A DNA stretch of 64,000 nucleotides from Rachycentron canadum. Lineage: Eukaryota > Chordata > Actinopteri > Carangiformes > Rachycentridae. Both the position numbers and the translations under genes were made by a program. Under the pieces are notes generated by a model. The model saw only the letters and a list, made by a program, of their open reading frames with translations, made no database searches and was not told the origin of the DNA. Below are positions 26,400 to 41,300 of this stretch, in pieces; within the stretch, counting starts at the first letter, position 1, and the number at the start of each line of letters is the position of its first letter. Where the stretch lies: the NCBI GenBank assembly GCA_038496675.1, contig CM076654.1:10205081-10269080 (forward strand). Reading direction: 5' to 3'.

Positions 26400-29300
26400 T
26401 TGTGTTAAATTGTGCATTTACTTACCCGCAGACTGTATTTCCAAGAGTCACCACCTGTTTCCTCAACAGCTGGAAAATGATGAAAAATGGTTTTCTATTA
26501 GGGAATGCTGGTGTTGGGGTTTTATGGCCGTACATCTTGTCTGAGTAGTGCCAGTACAAATGTATTTTTACACACTTGTGTGTGATTCTGTCAAACTGAA
26601 TACAATCTCAGCTCAATACTGAACACTGGGCCCCTTGTGCTCTATGCTTTATAAATAAATGTTGTGAGTGGCCAGTGCCAGTTGCAAAATGTCAAAAAAT
26701 AAAATCTAAAATCTCTAAAATCCCAATTGCTGCCACAGCTACAACCAACAAGATCTTTACTCATCTATACTTACACACATCTGCCTTATATAATATCTAA
26801 TAGTATTCCTGGAATAGAGAAACATTAGCTTCTGACCACAGTTATAACACTTGATGTGTATAATGAAATGCTCTATTACCTCAAAATACCAACTTATTAA
26901 ATTAATGGGACGTGTCTCCGCACATTATCATGTATAAAACAATTCAAGAAACTCCAGTTCAATGCTTAACCTCACTACATGAATACAACAACAGAATAAA
27001 AAAAATCTGTTCTTTTTAAGTTTGCACTCAAAACCACATTGCTAACTTCATGAATTGCAAAACTGGCTAACCCTCGCTGTTGTGGACAGTTCCAGAGGAG
27101 ATGCCCGTTAACTCGGCTGGTCTGCAAGTCTAGATAAGCCCAGACATTTGGATTCAGCCTGTTTATCTGGGGATGTGCTATTACCAAAGCTCTCAGGGTC
27201 CTCTTCCCACATTGCCAGCTCTTCCTCTGTGAGAAGGAAGTAGTGTGAGACGAGCCGGCGTCCAATCTCTGTCAGTGTGGGGTGTGTGAAGAATGCTGTC
27301 TTGATCTTGTGAGCCTCCAGACTCTCTGGTTTACTGTCTGAGGGAGGAAGAGAGGAGTGACAGTGTAAGAAAAAGAAAAAAAAAGCTATATTGTACAAAA
27401 TAGATTGCATGCTCAAATTGCTTACTTTCAGACAAACAAACCAGCATAAGAACAGTTTAAGTAATCCTCAAATGTGAATGATCTCTAGTCTACATTCTAA
27501 CTTTAAAATTATACTACATTTCACTGTAGTTGGCAGCAAGAAAAAAGTCTCTTGATTCTCAGTGAAAATGTGGATGATCAAAGAAGCTTCAGCTACATTT
27601 TATTCAAAAAATACAAAAAGCAAACAAGAAAATGTACTGTATTGTATCCAGAACCAAACCAATATCCAACCCAACAGACTGCTAGTCATTTCCACTTTGC
27701 CTGTGGCCCCTGACCCCATGTCACTACCGCCACAGTACTAAGGATGGTTTTCTAATACTCTCAGACACACATAGGTGTTCCTGTCTGTATCTGACTGACA
27801 GCATGGTCCTAATAAATAAATCAGATGGCTGCTCTAAGCTAAGCTGTGTCAGTCAAGACCCAGTCTATATAACCTTGCTACTCAAAATACTTTGTTTTCT
27901 GTGTTTGGAAATGGGAAAGAAAAGACAAACTTGAAGTTGGGTTTAGCACATTCAGACATTCAAATTAAACTAAGGTATTAACATGAGAACCTCCGTTATC
28001 TGTCAACTAACATTTGCTTAGGAGAAGGATCTTCAGTGAGACACACCAAAGGCCGTACGAGCCAGCAGAACAAAAACAGAGTGCTGTGCTCCACAGCTAA
28101 TGAAGCACTAGAGGCCTCTGACAGCTTGAAATAAACATGAGCCATGGTGAGGTAAAGCAACGCTGATGGTATTACGCTGTGCTTTTCAAAACCCTGTCAG
28201 TGATCACCTTTGAAGAGCTAGTGCCATTTTCTTTTGGTCTCTAAATTATACCCCCAAAATTCAGATTTGGTTGTTAAGCTTTAATTACAATTTTCTTTCT
28301 CCTCATCTATCTCTTCGATTCTTGTGTTGTTTTTTTGTTTTTTTTGTCCATTGTATTATCACTTCATTCATGCTTTATTCTCCTCCCTCCCTGCCCCTCT
28401 CTTTCCCACAGCTGTAATATCCTACCATCAATGTTCTTGGCAGGTTTGTAGGCATCGTTCTTTACAATCATCTTGATGAGGTTCATGCACTGAACAATGA
28501 AGCGTTCAAAGGTCACTCCCTCCCCTGCAGGCGTGAACACATAGCTGACAGCAAACTCCAAGGACCGCTGGATTAGGGGTATGAATGCACAAGGATGGTA
28601 CTCCAGGAAGTCTAACAACTGCATGAAAGACAGGAAAGAAAATGACCCCAAAGGACAAACATAGGGAATCTGTCCTTGATCCACAGTATACAACCTATCC
28701 ATTAATATGAGAATATTTGGCATTTAATGTTGTATAAATATGCAAGTGAACTCACAACTTTAGTGTACAGTATGATCGTCTTCTCCAGCTTTTCTCTGCA
28801 TGTACTATCTGGACCAACCTGCCGGCCTGAAACACAAACCAACCACACAGCATTGTTAGCAGCAGTACACTGGACATTTATGTAATATAGACTGTACATG
28901 TAATAAGGTGCTATATTGCTCTAACCTTCATAAACAAAAACCTTTAAATCTTCATTTGTATCCATAATGTTAGTGGAAAGTAAAATAATTTCTAATTGTA
29001 TTTTTAAAAGAGGATCCTAATTTAAACATAGTTAGCGTTCCCTTTATGATCATAGACAGTCAAAATGAGCAACTTTTAACTTTTTTTGACAAGTTTGACA
29101 TTTGCTTTCCACTTTCTTGACAAGGCAGATTTTTTTCATGTACCTATGAAAAGAGCCAGACTAGGCTATTTCAATAATGTCTGCTTAATGTTCACTTATC
29201 TAAACCAAGCTAATCATCTCTTGGCTCCAGATTCATAAATAAAAGACAGATATGACTGGGCTTTCCATCTGGGAAAAAAGCGATTAACTGCATTTCCCAA

Positions 29301-32300
29301 GATGTAAAACTATCCCTTTAACAGTCATGGGAAGATTCCTCAGTATCCATATAAAGACATTACACCTTGATGGAGTAGTGTTTGGCTAATAAAAAAAAAA
29401 ACAAAAAACAAAAAAAAAAACCCATCACCTCAGGCTGATTTGTCTGAGGATTCACTGCATTTTAAGGTGAATGCTGACATACTGACAAAACAGGTGCATG
29501 ATGTTTTCATAAAAAGGTACATTGCACAAAGCCCACATTAGAAATGGCTGTAATGAGATTATAAAAGTTACAATTAATTTACAGGAAGCCTTTTCAGCAT
29601 GACATGGAGCATTAGATGAGATTCAATAGAGTTATGATTGACTGCCTGTAAAAGGGTAGAAAACAATGAAGGAGTAGTAACAAGGTTAGAGGAAGGACAG
29701 CAAGAGAAATCAACAATTCTAAACAAAAAAAAAAAAAAAAATTGCTTATCTTAACTTTGGCTTCATGGCTTTATTTACAACAACAAACTTTTCATTCTTT
29801 AAAAAAGGTACCTGCCACCTTGTGAGAGTCCCTTGGGCTCATTACAAGCTTTGGTGTACATAATAAAGTACTGCAATAAACTAATTCAAAAATGGCCATG
29901 AGTATGACTCCCTCACTCTGATGTGAATTTTGGCTCCATAAAACCACATGTGATGCTACAGCCAATTAAGATGTCCCATGTAGTTTACTTCCTTGTGAAC
30001 CTTGCTGATGAAATTGGCAGAGACAACAGTCTCTGGCATTCCTCCAATCACTTGTGAACATCCAGGGTCATCGTTTCCTCTCCCCACATACACACACAAT
30101 CATTACTTTCAGCAACCGTGGATCTATGGCTGTTTGATTGGATCAAAAAGAGCTTTGTTTTTCTTTCTTGGGATTTGCACATAAGGGATAGTCTTGAACC
30201 AAACTTCATTGCAATTTAATGTGTCTATATTTGCAGCCAATCAACAGTTGGTAATGTAAATAGAAGTTATGTAAAGGCCATAGAGGTGAGTCATGCCAAT
30301 GAAATTCATAGATAGAGAAAATTAAGTCAGTAAATAATGAAACTAAAGGGTTTTCATTATTTATGGCAGATGTGTAGCCCAACAATAAAGTTGTCAACAA
30401 CATACTGACAGACAGACAGGTGACCTCAATTGGAGGACAAACATCTGACAGGAGGAGCCATACATCTGAATGAACCACGAAGCCTGTCCCAAAAAGACCA
30501 GTGAATATAGCTGACCTTATCAGGCTGTACAGAGCTGATATTTCTCCCCAGCCCGGCTGTGAGCTCCCTTACTGCTTTCCCCTATCTGGCTGAAAAAAAT
30601 ACCAACAGAACCGTGACCCTGTCTCCATTGCCATCAGCAGAGTAAATATTAGAAATGATAGTTGGGGCTGATATCTCAAATGAGATATATATATAATTTT
30701 TTTTTAACCAACAGCTGGTACAATGACAGGTTGTTTGGCTGTGTCTGAAATTCATCTTCCTCACTGGGCATTGTTAGGATCATTGATAGTGAGAACTGAC
30801 AGTAAAAGTGAACTAACATAGCTGCCACTGAACTGGACAGCAACTATTCAAAGGGTGTCACTCATTTGGTGTTTTCAACTCAGGAACTTTTGAGAGAGGT
30901 AGTGAGTGACAGATGAAAGAGCAAAGAACAATGAATTAGCAAATCAGTGCTTAAGTTGTTAATCGTTTAATTGTAGTTAACAATAAGTAACAATACAACA
31001 CTATTTTAGAGAATTTTCTGTTGCTTTTTTTACTTCTACATGTTCATTAATTACATCTGGTCAAATATCAGAATCACAAATTATTTAAAAAAAAAAAAAA
31101 AAAAAAAACTCATTTGGTGTCACTATTACATTCAAGTCTCCTCCTCATCATTTGTTTATATTAAGAAAACATTTCCTTCACTTTACAAGTGCAGAGGAAC
31201 ATGGCATCCAAACTCGATAAACAAACGGCACGCAAGTTTTGAGTTTGTTAGTTTAATTAATTTTAACTAAATTCTTAAAGTGTTCCTCCAGGGTAAAACA
31301 ATAAAACTGATAAAATTTGTGGTGGAAAAAGAAAACATCTAAAGTGTAAAGTGTAATATGGGGTAATTTCAGTTAAAGCAAGACACTGGGCTGGGATCCT
31401 TTTCACATATAAACCAATGTAATACTAGTGAGGGAAACAAACAAATTTTAGTTTAAATTGAAAGGAGGGCCAAGAGAGCAAGATTACTTATTTGTTTTTG
31501 ATAGCTTTATTGCTTTTATTTTATCTTTACACCTACTAGTGTAGGATGAGGTTATCCTTACTGTGTTTTTAAACTGTACTCTAAAATTATAGAGATTCTC
31601 ATTCATTCAGTCAGACTTTTAAATAATAGTATAGTGAGCATAAGGTCTTCTTTCTAGAGAAATCCCCAATTAAAAACAGACCCCCTTAGAATAACTCTGA
31701 ACACTGAGCTTTAATTTGACACCCGCATTATGCTATGCTATAAAGAGACCTAAACTTTAAGTAATCTAAAGAACCTAGAAAGAAGTCTTTCAAGTAGGTG
31801 CCTTCTGCATGCATTAGATTAAGCACTGGTGACAAAGTTTGTTTACTAAAGGAAGAAGCCTAGGATCAGATATTCAGGACAGAGGAAGAGGCAAGTACTC
31901 ACAGCACTCCAAGAACTGTTTTAGCCTTTCAAACACTGCATTCAGGAAACCCTGAAAGGAAGAGATGAAGAGAGGGTGAGATAAAGTTAAATCTCTATGA
32001 CATTTCTGCAGTTGAATCACTCATGATTGCTTCATCAGTATTGCCCGGGAACAGATATATTAACAAGAGAACTTTAGGCTCTGTGTGTTGTGTATATGTG
32101 CTGGGGCAAACTTGCCTCTGTATTCAGTAGCATAAATAAAAGTGCCAGCTGTTCAGCATGAAATAGAATCAATTTTCTGTAACCTAGTGTAGCTGTGGCT
32201 TAGCATGGGAAATTAGATGATAGATGGAGATGCAATCTGTTTAGTTCTGCATTAATGTTCAGCCATGAGGTCAACAGCAGTGTCATTAATCACACATCCA

Positions 32301-35300
32301 GCCAACAGAGCCCAGCCAGCAACTATAGCTCTGAACACAGTTAGTGAAGAAAAAGAGGGTCAGAGGAGAGGGTGGGAGGCAGAGTTCACCCCAGACATTT
32401 GTTAGGCTAATGGTGAGAAGTTTGGAAAAAGGGGGTGTTTAATAAATATAAAATACCCGAATGCAGCACAAAGCAAATTAGAAACGCCTAATGCAAAAGT
32501 CAGAGCAAAAAGTTTTCAGCTGAATCGGTCATGATGGAAAAAACAAGGATAAAATGTTAAGCTTGTGGCGCTGCCAGAGAAAACACATTCAGATGAGGTG
32601 ACAAGGTGAAAAGTTAATGAATGTCAGCGAAATTAAGTGGGTATGTCAGCACGAGAGTAGTTTGTAGTTGAGTTGTTCTGTTGAATTTGGTAAATGTTTT
32701 AGCTGTGTTTGGTCGCATACACCGAACAGCCATAACATTAAGCCCACTGAAAGGTCAAGTGAAAAACATTGATTAACTTGTTACAGGTACACCTGCTACT
32801 GGGTGGGGTATAGCTGGCAGCAAGTGAATATTTTGTCCTTGAAGTTGATAAGTTGGAAGCTGGAAAAATGGTGTAAGGACGAAAGCGACTTTGACCTTGT
32901 CTAGCGGCAAAACTCCTACATTAGGCACAAGAGTGGTGGGGAAACCTCCTGCCATTCATGTGGATGTGATTTTGACACGTACTACCTACCTAAACATTGT
33001 TGCAGACCAAGTATACCCCTTCATGGAAACTGTGTTCCCTAATGGCAGTCGCCTCTTTTCAGCAGGATAATGTGTCCTGCCACACTGCAAAAATGGTTTA
33101 GGAATAGTTTGAGGAATACAACGAGTTCAGGGTGTTGATTTAGCTCAAAATTCCCCTGATCTCAATCCAATCCAGCATCTGTGGGATGTGCTGGACAAAC
33201 AAGTCCACTAACAACATACAGGACTTAAAGATCTGCTGCCAACATGTTGGTGCCAGATACCACAGCACACCTTCAGTGGTCTAATGGAGTCGAGGCCTCG
33301 ATGGGTCAGGGCTGTTTTGGTGGCAAAAGGGGGGCCTACTTAATATCAGACAGGTGGACCTAATGTTATGGCTGATCAGTGTATATGTGCACAGACTGTA
33401 TGAACCTAGAATTTTCTGTTGGGGTGACAATAATGTTTGTCATCTCCTGGATGTTGCAAAGCTACCCACATACTGAGTGCACAAACATGCATTTAGAGAA
33501 AAAAATGGACAGAGTGAGTTCAGTCTATTAAAGTGTTCCTGTACTGCCTGTTTGCTAATCAACCACGGAAGATAAGCAGTCATTCAACTGCTAAATGGCT
33601 TTTAATATTCATCACATGCATCCTGGGTAAAAGTTGACAATGCCCTTCACTCTTTTTGTCGTTACTTTCCAACTGACTGCTGTACTTCCTAATCACTACT
33701 GTCACTGTGGTGATTAGAGAATAAACCTTATCTGTCCAGAATGTGTGGAGAGACTCAATATAAAGCAGTTCCTTACAGGAGACAAGTGTGAATCTCATAA
33801 AACATTGCCATAGGACTGTGACACACCAGGAAGAGTTTAAAGTGGCATCAACAAAGACAGATTGCATTGCGTCATCCTTTGTAAAAAGTTAAATTTGAAC
33901 ACACTGCAGACAACAGCCAATAACAAATATGAAGTACGCGCTTTTGTGACATGAAATAACTAATGAGCACTCTTTGTGCTCAAAAGAACAATAGTGAGAG
34001 ATGAACAAAACTAACTAGCCATTTGTTTGATTCAGCTGTTAATATGTGCTTCGGATACATCTTGCAAATGTATTTAGTCTAACCAAATTAGACCAGAGCA
34101 AACACACTAAAAAAAATTTATTCTGTGTTCACCAAAATATGCTATATTAACTGTTGGTGAGAGCCTAAGCTTAATGTGTATACTATTTTTCATGGTAGCA
34201 CTGTTGCCTCACAGCAACAATGTTCTGGGTTCGAAGCCCCGGGGCTTTTCTGTGTAGAGTTTGCATGCTCTCCCTGTAGGTACTCTGGCTTTCTCTCACA
34301 GACCAAAAGCATGCATGTTTAGGTAAACTGGTGACTGTAAATTGCCTGTAGGCATGAGTGTGACTCACGGGGCATTTCTGTGCGACCTCCACAACCCTGA
34401 TGGATAAGCAGTATGGATAATGGACGGATGGATTATTTTCCATTTTTACCATAGAAACATATTGCATACAAAATGAAATATGAAGTGCAATATGAAAAAC
34501 TTTCCCAAATAACTTCCAGCAAGGTTCCCTTATTCAAGCAGTGCTCAAAGGCCAAAGATTGTGTCAAGTTTCAAAATATATATCAAAGTAGTCAAAACTT
34601 CCTCTCCAGACATTTTTAAACTATGAAAGATATTCACATACAATACTACCACATAAAAGTTCATTTAAAAAAATGCCCCATCCACCACTGCAGCTCCCCC
34701 CCGTAGATGACAGGTGAAATAGCAAAACATATCAAGGAGATTTGTGGAGGAAACATTAGAAATACTCAGTCACATGTTTGAGCCTCACTCAGACCCAGAC
34801 TGTATTTTTGAGGGGTTTAGGCGCTTTAGTTTAGGTAATGGTAGATAATTGGTTATGTTATTAGCTTGTAACTGGTAATGGCTGATACAGTGCTAGTGGC
34901 TGTGCTTATATAAACTCTGGCTCTCTGTATTGACAAGTTGGTTACCAGTGAAAGAGTAGCACAACTCAAGACAGTTAGCGTTGGTGGAAACATCAATCAG
35001 CTGTTCCTGGTCTCCCTCTCTCTCTCTCCCTCTTTCCCCTCTCACACCCAACCTTTCCTTAGTTACGTTGCATCTGAATCCCTGTACGTCTGAATCCAGT
35101 TCATGAGACTATCGTTGGTTCACTGGTGAAAATCCACAGCCATGGTGTGACTATGGATTACCAGGCTGTTTCCTAGCTACTAAAAACCTACACATAACAA
35201 GATTGCTACTTTACATTAGGCCTAGTTAGGAGATATGGGACAACCTAATTTAAAGATTCCCTGTTAAAGTTCTTTATATACTGCAGAATATTTGTTTAGT

Positions 35301-38300
35301 CTGTGACAGATATATACAAACAAAATAATGAGATATATATATAAACAGTTAAAATAATCTGAATGAGGGCCCCAATTACTAAATTGAAAAGGATAAATGG
35401 AGTGAATAACTGGAATAATCATTAAGTTATCAGACCTCTGCAACAACAGGGTTCATTTGGAAAACAATAACAGCATTTGTAACTTTAAATGGTGTTATCC
35501 CTGTTTGACTCACCCACCTGCCTCTGTTCACAGCAATTACCTTTCTTAGTTTCATGTGTTCCAGGTCACACATCCAGGTTGAATCCTGGTTTTTAATCAT
35601 ATACAAACTTGTGTCAAGCCAATGCAAAGTCAGACTGACTCTAGGCAATGCCAGGCAGAAATGCATCTTTAACTGAAAATCTTTTGATTTCAGCAAAACT
35701 AAAAACAAAAACAACCTATCTGCTTATCCTGGGGTTGTAGGACTCCACTGCAGAGTTGTGCAAAGAGACACAGAGGAACAAAAACAAAACAAGTGAAGAG
35801 TAAGCTATAAAATCACTGACATAATTGGGTAACTTGAGGTTGATGCTTGATGGCCTGATGTCACTTATTTGTTTCTCTATGTAAGCCAAAGAGACAAGTG
35901 AAAATTATTTATTATTATTGTTTCATTTTAAAAAAGTATGCAGTATTGCCGTGATCTGATGGTTAAAAAAAGGAAGTAGGTTCACAGTAAGCACATTTCT
36001 GTGTTAACTCATCAACAGCTAAATAATAAAAAGGATGAAAAATGGTATCGACAAGCAAAGGCCAGAAGTAGTGAGTCTGCGATATTAACAGCATATACAT
36101 CTAAACATGAAATATTTACTCCAAACCATTACATCTGTTCACTGAGCTGGAATAACCAGCCACAGCTCAAGGCAAATGACATTTTAATGTGAGTATTTCA
36201 ACCATTATACAACCTTCAGCCTGCAAGCAAAAGGTTGTCTCATTAGTGGAATAATCGAGCACTGAATCCTATCATAAAATGTCCTTGCCATCTCCCAGTT
36301 GACAGAGAAAGAGAAAGAAAAACACACAAATAAACCAATAAAAGAAAAGAAAAAACACTATAAGAGAGACACAAAAAGAGAGACAGAGCTAGCACAGCAG
36401 CAACTTGCTGAGCAGACTCATAATGTTAATGACGTGCTGTATCTCAGGGCTGCTTGAAGCCAAAAAGAATACTTTCAGCTGTTGGGTGTTTAATTGATAA
36501 ATTTAGTCTATAAATGTCAACAATGAATAAACAATAACAAGTTATGTTGCCATAACATCTTATCACGGCTGCATGGTTCACAGTTTTGAAGTCTTATCTA
36601 GACTAAATGGCCACAGCTGCAACAGTGCTGCCTATTTTCAATATCGAAAAAGAAATTACACACAGAATCAATGTGTCTCCATTACTTTAAATAAAAGAAC
36701 AAACAGTACTTAGTTGCGCCTTTAAACTGACCAGTAATAACTTTCTACCATTACTCTCATTTCCAGCTATTCTCCCACCAAACCTCAACTGACACAGAAA
36801 GGAATCACAATGCAGCTGGAGTTCAAAGGACCTGGACACTTTGTGTAAATGATTCCATTAACTCTGAGCCATGAGGGAACCAAAAGCCTAGCCAGACACA
36901 TATTTAAGCATTTTTTTTTCTCTTTTTTTAACCTGAAAAAATTTGACAAAATTGAATTAACGGTTTCATGGATTTGGACTTTCTTCATACTGAGAGAAAA
37001 GCTCATACAAAACTCTTGACTCTTTGAACCGAGACAAGGCTTAAGGCACTTTCAATCATCACAGCCATCCACATTTTGCACACTGTGATTGGAGTCACAA
37101 AACACCAAAAGAAAAATTTTGCAAAAATGAGCACTTCCATAGCAGCCACAACTGAAATAACTCACCATCACTTCCATATTCTGTTGTGGCTCTTGAAATC
37201 CATGGACAGTCAACTTGCGAAGCACTGAAAGGGGCATACAAAAAAAAAAAAAAAAAAAACTGTTTACAGGATTCTCACTAATTGCAAATAGACTATAAAG
37301 TGAACTCAGCTTAATTAGTGTTTCACAAAGCATTAGCAGACTTGAGTATTTCCCAAAGTTCACAAATTGTCCATTTAAAGTTTTTGTTAAAAGCTGCATG
37401 ATAAAAAATAACATTATGCAATAAGCAGCCAGTTGATAAAATACACAAATTACTTACCATTTTGAATAATTAGGTCATTGCACCTCTTTGCATGAGAATG
37501 CAGTTGTGCTGTGCATGTTGTCTATATAGGCATGTACAAGTGTGTAATTGCTGCTACCTTTAAGCGAGAGCAGTGTCCTCTCCAGTGAGCTGAGCGCTGC
37601 AGCCTCATCTCTGGCACAGATCTGTTGGAGGAAGCAGTCAGTGTGATGGCTCCACAGGGAGCAGGCGAAGCTGTAGATGCCCGACGCCAGCTGCCAACAT
37701 AAACATGAACAGCACAGTCAATCACACAGATGAAATTATTCTGGATCAGTGTTCACATTCAGCAACAGACAATACCACAACATTATCTGGGCCCATAACA
37801 ATTACATTTTTTTTTTTTTTTAAATCTGGGCATTCTCTTGTAGAGGCAGAACAAGATCATCAAAGGTAGACAAAAGAACTCTTAGTCCCATCAACTGTGT
37901 CATATAGAGTCTGGCCCAGTAGCTCAGAAAATATAATAAACCTGCCATGGCAGAACAATGAGCTTCATTTTCATAAAAAGAATAAACAGAATAGAAAAGA
38001 GGTAAACAATTCATCCCAGTAACTGTTTAAACATGGTGGTTCAATATTCAAGCATTTCAGTGTGATGATCCATAAGGGCAAATACACTCATATTGTGGCA
38101 AACACACATGGAAATCACTCTGAGAAGCTTCAGTGACAACACCACTTCTCTAAGCAAAGAACCCAACGACTCTTCTACAGACTGTGCTGTGGGTAACACT
38201 GATGTCTCAAGTAAGAGCTCGTCGTTATGGTGGTGACGTATGCCTGCTGAAAGAGAAATCCTTGCTTTGACAGCACAGCATGGGCTTTGATACATTCTTT

Positions 38301-41300
38301 ATAGAAAACTGCAAAGCTGGCAAGTTTCTTCTTTGGAGAGATTTCTCTGGAGCTTGCCACTTTCCATTCCTCAGACTAATCCAATGCATGGAAAAACTGC
38401 ACCTCAAAGTGATGAACCAAGTGTGAGAAACCAACTCAAATTCTTTTCTCTCTTGACTCTCTCGCTCTTCTTTTTACAAGTAATCAAATAGTGTGTGAGT
38501 ATTTTTATGCATCTTAACACTTTTCTATTGGAGCTAAGCTAAGAGCACAGGTCCATACGCCTACAAATGATATTAGGGTTTTCAAACCATGTATTTGTGC
38601 ATATACAAGAGGATATACTTCCCTACCCCTTCTGCTTCTCTTACACCATGCAGATATTGCTACTCTTTCACACTTGCAAGATCTCTCTCTCTCTCTCTCT
38701 CTCTCTCNNNNNNNNNNNNNNNNNNNNNNNNNNNNNNNNNNNNNNNNNNNNNNNNNNNNNNNNNNNNNNNNNNNNNNNNNNNNNNNNNNNNNNNNNNNNN
38801 NNNNNNNNNNNNNNNNNNNNNNNNNNNNNNNNNNNNNNNNNNNNNNNNNNNNNNNNNNNNNNNNNNNNNNNNNNNNNNNNNNNNNNNNNNNNNNNNNNNN
38901 NNNNNNNNNNNNNNNNNNNNNNNNNNNNNNNNNNNNNNNNNNNNNNNNNNNNNNNNNNNNNNNNNNNNNNNNNNNNNNNNNNNNNNNNNNNNNNNNNNNN
39001 CCCTCTCCCTCTCCCTCTCCCTCCCTCTCTCTCTCTCTCCCTCTCCCTCCCTCCCTCCCTCAAAACATGTCCAAAAGAGCCGATGTAGAACATTTTCACA
39101 TCATTCCAGTAGATTAGTCAAACTAATTGACCTGTAACCTTTCCTCCTGGAGCACATCAATCAAATAATTCACACACTTAAGAGAAATGATAGGAGCTTT
39201 GAGCTTGAGTCTTGACAGGGCTGAAACCTTCGGTGAACCAACGAACCATCTACAACTGCTGTTTGCTATCAAGCACAACACAGACAGTCACACAGTAGGG
39301 TGTGCTTTTCACACAAATGAAAAAAAAAAAAAAAAAACCTTGATCAGCATGGCTCACGGTGTGGCTTTTCATTGCTTGATGCAATTTACTGAGCCAGACT
39401 ACAGTCACAGAAGAGGCACAGTGCAATGAAAATGATTATGAAAAAGTAGCCCTCGCCTTAAACTGTTAGAGCCCCCTGACAATACATCTCATCACCATAG
39501 CATCACAGCTTTATAGCATTGGTCTGATAGTTTCAATGCACTCTCCTGATAACATAGCCTGTGTCAATTAAGTCTCCAATGTCATTTTTTGTTGTACAGT
39601 ATATAAAAGGTGGGGGCCTGACAAAGAAAAGCAGTTTGTTATTCAGCTGGAAGCCAGTGATTGGGGAACCAGCTGAATTCCAATTAATGAGTTTTGTGAA
39701 TTGTTGCAGAATCATTCAAGAGTGAATTCTGATGCATCTAAGAATCAATTATTATTTCCCACCCATGTGGTGTGTGTTTTTTTCCCTGTTTGAAAAGCTC
39801 CACACTTGCAGGACCTGTGTGTATCTGTGTGTATGCATGTGGCTGCTCCTTTTCACAGCTGTAGACAGAGACAACAGAGAGGCAAATTTCAATAAAAGCA
39901 AACAATTTCCTCCATCTTCATGCTGATTCCCCATTCCAGTGTGTGTGGGGGGGTGAGACTCACAAACCAAAGCCACCCAAGTGCAGTTCATTTCATTTGA
40001 CAGTCTGTTTATGAATACCCATCCTGTGAGATATTACCCCTCTAATGCTATTCAGAAACACAAAGCCAGACACTGGTTATCACCTGCCACATTCCTCTCT
40101 CAACTTATTGCATGTTTTAGAGTCACAAAAAGCAAACAAAACAATGCAGCTTACAGCTTCTCCATTCATGCCAATTCTATGCTTTTCACACCAGTGACTT
40201 AAAGTTTTCAATTTAAGCTGAAATGTTCTTGTAAAAACTATAAAAACAAACAAAAAAAAAGAAAAAAGATAGTGGTTACTTTAAACAGTCGCAGCACCAA
40301 TAAAACTTTTATATTTTCAGAAACAGCAACATCCATTAAATGAAGTATAACATTCTACAATATATCATCGTAAATGTAAGCCATGTATTAAGGGAATAAG
40401 GAGAGCAAGAGAAAAAACTGAGGTCTGGGTCAATGATTCATAAATGCGACTGCTGTGTTAAGACAGCAATGTACTATTCTGAGCAGCAAAAAAAAAAAAA
40501 AAAAATGTATCTAAAGCCACAAAGATGCATTTTTTTGCTGATTTTCTGAGTGTACGCTTGTGTCAGTCTGTGCAAGCGTTTATATTATACTGTTGACAGC
40601 AAAAATGTTTTCTATTGTGTTACATCTCTATTCGAGTGGTTTTAAAACCCTTCTGAGCATTACACTGTGCCTGCCTAATACACGACCCAATGGCCTCAGG
40701 GAAACACCCAATATATAGCCAGTACACTGAGTGAATGACAGCAGCTGATATCAGCCAGCAATGCGGTTTGACTCACCTGTGATTAGATCTATTTTGATAT
40801 GCATGTCCTTGAGTTACATCCGTTTTGATATGTCATCTTCCATGCTCCTGCTTAGGGCAATATTGTTAACTGCTGAACTGTAAGACTGGGACTGCAAAAC
40901 CATCCTTTTTAGTGAAAGTAAGTTGTACAACTGCATTATGAAACAATGCTTTTTTTTAGTTATGAGTTGCTCCTTGCTTATATTTAGACTCCACTTCATC
41001 ATCATATCAGCAGAGGACAAATATACCATTGTGAGTTTTTGCAAATTCGTGGCATTGCATTTTTCTGCTTTATATTTTCATTTTTTTTACAAATAAAAAG
41101 GGAGTAGGCACTGAGCCTTTCTCCATCATCGAGTTCTCTCCTCACTTCTCCATTTCTTTTTAAAAGTCAGAGCTTTCACTAATTCACATTTCTAAAAGCT
41201 GGGAGGCAGAAATAACCTCCAAAAAGTGCCCCAATCCCATCTTCCCTCTCCTTGAATACACCCTCGACTTTATCTTCACACCATTTTCTTCATTACTCCA

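Larger units (their letters stand above)
23453..28425. other. Introns between ipo11 exons 10 and 14
   Basis: Four introns (23453-24552, 24644-26425, 26470-27184, 27338-28425). They contain A24 (25037-25060), A28 (25520-25547) and TG repeats. No coding, RNA or transposon sequence was recognised. Confidence 0.65.
28827..37165. other. Introns between ipo11 exons 7 and 9
   Basis: Two introns (28827-31902, 31952-37165). They hold A-rich runs near 29390-29420, 29726-29741 and 31087-31108, the Tc1-like element and the second V-SINE. Nothing else is supported. Confidence 0.65.

Noticed and set aside
38567..39137. Long open frames of 143-182 codons on both strands
   Set aside because: They run through the 293-base N gap and the CT repeat; they are artefacts.
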